Below, piece by piece: positions 6,522 to 8,854 of a DNA stretch of 8,854 nt (positions are counted from its first letter, which is position 1; each line of letters opens with the position of its first letter). The stretch covers positions 1 to 8,854 of the forward strand of contig NZ_CALBEX010000483.1 of assembly GCF_937889215.1 (NCBI RefSeq), given 5' to 3'. Origin of the DNA: an uncultured Limnohabitans sp. (GTDB taxonomy: Bacteria > Pseudomonadota > Gammaproteobacteria > Burkholderiales > Burkholderiaceae_C). A program made the position numbers and the translations under genes. The notes below the pieces were generated by a model. The model saw nothing but the letters and a program-made list of their open reading frames with translations, did no database searches and was not told the DNA's origin.

Positions 6522-7810
6522 CCGAAGCCTTGCTGGGATTTTTGGCCATCTTCGTGTTGGCCCTTTTGCGCATGCCTTTGGCTTTTTCCATGGGCCTGGT
6601 TGGCATTGTGGGCATTGCCCTGACTCGCGGCTGGTTGCCCGCCTTGGCCAGTACCGCCCAGGTGGTTCACGAGACCGGTTTCGCCTACACCTTGTCGGTC
6701 ATCCCGCTGTTCATTTTGATGGGCAATTTTGTGGCCCGTGCAGGTTTAGCGCATGAGCTGTTTCATGCGGCCTACACCTTCATTGGCCATCGAAAAGGGG
6801 GCTTGGCGCACGCCACCATTGCCGCCTGTGCTGGGTTTGGGGCCATCTGCGGCTCGTCCATTGCCACCGCTGCGACGATGAGCAAAGTGGCTTACCCGTC
6901 CATGAAAAAACTGGGCTACAGCGACGCCATGTCCACGGGCGTGATTGCCGCGGGCGGCACCTTGGGCATCATGATCCCGCCCTCCACCATTTTGGTCATC
7001 TACGGCATCATCACAGAAACCCACATCGGCAAACTGTTTGCGGCCGGGGTATTGCCGGGCATCTTGACGGCCGGCCTGATGATGCTGGCGGTGGTGCTGA
7101 TGACTTGGCATAACCCGGAACATGCCCCTGCGGGCGAAAAGTTCAGTTGGGCTCAACGCATGAAGGCCCTGCGCGGCATCTGGGGCGTGCTGCTCTTGGT
7201 CGTGCTGGTGCTGGGCGGCATTTATGGCGGCTTTTTCACCGCCACCGAAGGCGCAGGCATGGGGGCCATGGGGGCATTTTTGTTTGCACTGGCGCGCAAA
7301 GCCTTGAGCTGGAAGGTGCTCATGCAGGTGCTGGTTGAATCGGCTCGAACCACCGCCATGCTGTTCACCTTGCTGATTGCCGCCACGATCTTCGCCAACT
7401 TTGTGAACTACACCAGCTTGCCGTTTGAGCTCAAGGACTGGATCACCGGCCTGGGCCTCTCGCCCATCATGATCGTGGCTGCCATGATGCTGGTGTACGT
7501 GCTGCTAGGCACCGTGATGGAAGAGCTGACCATGGTACTGCTGACCATTCCGCTGTTCTTTCCCATCGTGGTGGATCTGGGCTTTGACCCGGTTTGGTTC
7601 GGAGTGCTGATCGTCATGGTGATTCAGATTGGCCTGATCTCTCCGCCTGTGGGCATGAACCTCTTTGTGCTCAACACCTTGCTGCCCAACGTGGGGCTGG
7701 GCCCCATCTTCCGGGGTGTCTGGCCCCTGGTGCTGGTGCTGGTCATCACGCTGGGCATTTTGCTGGCCTTCCCTGGCATCAGTCTGTGGCTGCCTTCGAT
7801 GATGGATTGA
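6518..7810 (+). CDS. dctM: TRAP transporter large membrane subunit, DctM family
   Basis: Large transport subunit of the TRAP system, a 430-residue inner-membrane protein of the ion-transporter superfamily that moves the substrate with a sodium or proton gradient. Conserved segments are visible in order: PLFILMGNFVARAG (63-76), CGSSIATAATMSKVAYPSM (111-129), GTLGIMIPPS (147-156), GGFFTATEGAG (237-247), MEELTMVLLTIPLFFP (334-349) and ISPPVGMNLFVLN (374-386). The two hairpin-loop regions around IPPS and SPPVG form the transport site in solved relatives. The start is GTG at 6518-6520, overlapping the dctQ TGA, with GGAGG (6507-6511) six bases upstream. The length is normal and no residue is obviously missing. 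Its last 32 bases overlap the end of the convergent MscS gene, and no terminator lies between them. Confidence 0.96.
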   Translation: MTEALLGFLAIFVLALLRMPLAFSMGLVGIVGIALTRGWLPALASTAQVVHETGFAYTLSVIPLFILMGNFVARAGLAHELFHAAYTFIGHRKGGLAHATIAACAGFGAICGSSIATAATMSKVAYPSMKKLGYSDAMSTGVIAAGGTLGIMIPPSTILVIYGIITETHIGKLFAAGVLPGILTAGLMMLAVVLMTWHNPEHAPAGEKFSWAQRMKALRGIWGVLLLVVLVLGGIYGGFFTATEGAGMGAMGAFLFALARKALSWKVLMQVLVESARTTAMLFTLLIAATIFANFVNYTSLPFELKDWITGLGLSPIMIVAAMMLVYVLLGTVMEELTMVLLTIPLFFPIVVDLGFDPVWFGVLIVMVIQIGLISPPVGMNLFVLNTLLPNVGLGPIFRGVWPLVLVLVITLGILLAFPGISLWLPSMMD

Positions 7811-8606
7811 CCATGTGCATGACGCGCTGCGGGTACGGGATTTCGATCTTGTGCTCGCGCAGCGCGGCCAAGATCAGCATGTTGATGGTCGAGCGCAGCG
7901 CCAGTTGGCCGTTTTCCGGATCTTCAATCCAGTAACTCACGGTGAACTCCAAGCCGTCCGCGCCAAATTGGCTCAGGAAGGCATTGGGTGCCGGATCGCG
8001 CAACACACGCGGCTGGCTCTCGCAGGCATCGATCAAAAGCCGGCGCACCAAGTCCACATCGCTGTCGTATGCCACAGAGACCAGCGTGGTCTGCGCCATT
8101 TTGGTGTCTTGCAAAGTGAAATTTTCAACCCTGTTGATGATCAGCATCTCATTGGGCACGATGGACTCGCGCCCGTTCACAGCGCGGATCACGGTGTAAC
8201 GCGCTTTGATGTCCACGATGGTGCCTTCAAAGCCATCAACCAGCACCATGTCCCCAATGCGCATGCTGCGCTCGGCCAAGATGACGAAGCCGCTGACGTA
8301 ATTGGAGGCCAGCTTTTGCAAGCCAAAACCAATGCCCACACCCACCGCGCCGCCCAACACCGACAAAGCGGTCAGGTCAATGCCCACCGACGACAGCGCC
8401 AGCAGCAAGCCCACAAACATGAGCAAGGCCCGCACTGTGTTGCTGATGACCTTGCGCAGTGACAAGTCGCTGCGTGTGGCCGATTTGAGCAACCGCGCCT
8501 CGATCGCCGCTGACACCCACAGCGCCACAATCAGCACGGCTCCGGCCGTGAGCGCACCTTCGATCAAGGTGCGCACCGACAGGACACTGCCGCCAATTTT
8601 CCAGTT
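7779..8606 (-). CDS. MscS-family mechanosensitive channel, N-terminus replaced at a junction
   Basis: These 275 residues hold a whole MscS core. There are three membrane helices (about 12-33, 54-76 and 79-109), the last being the Gly/Ala-rich pore helix AVGVGIGFGLQKLASNYVSG, then the beta domain with RIGDMVLVDGFEG and VPNEMLI (150-156), then the alpha/beta C-terminal domain ending at a TGA at 7779-7781. The family forms heptameric inner-membrane channels that release solutes on osmotic downshift. No start codon with a ribosome binding site precedes the first helix. Instead the frame continues past 8606 into kinase-like sequence, to a nominal GTG at 8822 and on to the window edge. The true bacterial N-terminus, probably with extra helices as in many proteobacterial homologues, is missing. 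Codon use matches the other bacterial genes. It converges on dctM. Confidence 0.88.
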   Translation of the reverse strand, partial: NWKIGGSVLSVRTLIEGALTAGAVLIVALWVSAAIEARLLKSATRSDLSLRKVISNTVRALLMFVGLLLALSSVGIDLTALSVLGGAVGVGIGFGLQKLASNYVSGFVILAERSMRIGDMVLVDGFEGTIVDIKARYTVIRAVNGRESIVPNEMLIINRVENFTLQDTKMAQTTLVSVAYDSDVDLVRRLLIDACESQPRVLRDPAPNAFLSQFGADGLEFTVSYWIEDPENGQLALRSTINMLILAALREHKIEIPYPQRVMHMVNPSSKAATD

Positions 8607-8610
8607 GATT
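8598..8610. other. Junction between bacterial channel and eukaryote-like kinase sequence
   Basis: On the minus strand the kinase-like peptide ends with NELDQI (ATC at 8607-8609) and the channel sequence begins about NWKIGG (from 8606). MOK-type kinases continue after DQI with a KIH-containing stretch, not with a membrane helix, so the break is within a few codons of 8606. The shared Asn/Lys/Ile codons leave room for short microhomology. No insertion-sequence end, att-like repeat or target duplication is visible. Confidence 0.75.
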
Positions 8611-8854
8611 TGGTCCAGCTCGTTTGTGCCTGGGAACAACGGGAACAGACTGACTATTTCGAAGAACACGCAGCCGACACCCCAGATGTCCATCTTATAG
8701 TTGTAGAAGCCGTCTGTCAGCAAACATTCCGGCGCTCGATACCAGCGTGTCGAGATGTACTCGGTGTAGGGCTGTTTGCTGTAGATGCCGCGGCACGAAC
8801 CAAGGTCGGCGAGCTTCAGCACGTCGTCCGAAATGAGAATGTTCTCCTGCGAAC
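8607..8854 (-). CDS. Eukaryotic MOK/RAGE-like Ser/Thr kinase fragment (partial at both ends)
   Basis: About 82 residues of a eukaryotic protein kinase domain of the MOK (RAGE, RCK) family are read from the right edge. In order: ENILI (3-7) with the metal-binding Asn4 of the catalytic loop, ADLGSCRG (15-22) where DLG replaces the usual DFG, a TEY activation loop (30-32), STRWYRAPECLLTDG (34-48) with the APE motif, and KMDIWGVGC (53-61), the DxWxxG of subdomain IX. It ends with SLFPLFPGTNELDQI. TEY plus APECLLTDG points to MOK rather than to the related MAK and ICK kinases. Bacterial Hanks-type kinases lack this activation loop. The fragment lacks the ATP-binding lobe (beyond the edge) and everything after subdomain IX, so it cannot be a working kinase as it stands. 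It is in frame with the channel gene downstream. Host DNA joined by assembly or amplification is the likeliest source. Confidence 0.85.
8847..8854 (-). other. Possible 3' splice acceptor at the window edge
   Basis: Read on the minus strand the window opens with GTTCGCAG followed by GAGAAC (Glu-Asn). Kinases of this family have Lys-Pro before Glu-Asn, but the frame here gives Ser-Gln. An intron ending in CAG at 8847, phase 0 between Pro and Glu, would explain the mismatch. Only eight bases are visible, so this is a suggestion. Confidence 0.35.

Noticed and set aside
8607..8822. The nominal GTG at 8822 as a genuine start of a kinase-MscS fusion protein
   Set aside because: Kinase homology (ENILISDD) continues upstream of it in frame and it has no ribosome binding site, so it is an internal Val codon of the kinase.
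8607..8854. A bacterial Hanks-type (PknB-like) Ser/Thr kinase
   Set aside because: The TEY loop with STRWYRAPECLLTDG and the FPGTNELDQI ending are characteristic of eukaryotic CMGC/MOK kinases, not of bacterial kinases.
1..8854. CRISPR arrays, tRNA or rRNA genes, insertion sequences or phage genes
   Set aside because: No spaced direct repeats, cloverleaf-like sequence, transposase or phage proteins were seen on either strand.

Overview
The window reads as chromosome of a betaproteobacterium, most likely Burkholderiales in or near Comamonadaceae (a Limnohabitans-, Rhodoferax- or Acidovorax-like aquatic heterotroph). That placement rests on GC-rich codon use, tight AGGAGA-type ribosome binding sites, and the combination of a 596-residue acyl-CoA dehydrogenase, etfBA and a TRAP transporter. 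It is a judgement from protein character, not a database result. The last ~250 bases are different: they encode a fragment of a eukaryotic MOK/RAGE-type protein kinase.

Left half (1-4630, all minus strand). The transcription order is etfB, etfA, acyl-CoA dehydrogenase, then a nitronate monooxygenase-family flavoprotein that runs off the left edge. EtfB and EtfA form the heterodimer that takes electrons from acyl-CoA dehydrogenases. A strong, nearly symmetric hairpin terminator separates etfBA from the dehydrogenase gene. A 262-base gap with only one weak hairpin separates the dehydrogenase from the monooxygenase gene.

Centre (4631-4924). A divergent intergenic region separates etfBA from a TRAP transporter operon. 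It holds a near-perfect 15-bp palindrome on the etfB side, a 26-bp imperfect dyad on the transporter side, and a plausible promoter just downstream of that dyad.

Right half (4925-7810, plus strand). A complete tripartite TRAP transporter is encoded: periplasmic binding protein (DctP type), small membrane subunit (DctQ) and large membrane subunit (DctM). A perfect intrinsic terminator lies between the binding protein and DctQ, and its T-run touches the annotated ATG of dctQ. This probably lets the binding protein be made in excess. DctQ and DctM overlap by four bases. The substrate cannot be named from sequence.

Right end (7779-8854, minus strand). An MscS-type mechanosensitive channel overlaps the end of dctM tail to tail by 32 bases. 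Its reading frame continues without a stop, at about position 8606, into the kinase fragment. The fragment carries a TEY activation loop, an APE motif and a DxWxxG motif. A sequence resembling a 3' splice acceptor sits at the extreme edge. The simplest reading is a chimeric join between bacterial and eukaryotic (host or co-sampled) DNA. A real bacterial fusion or a bacterial insert in a eukaryotic genome is possible but less likely. This junction is the item most worth checking.
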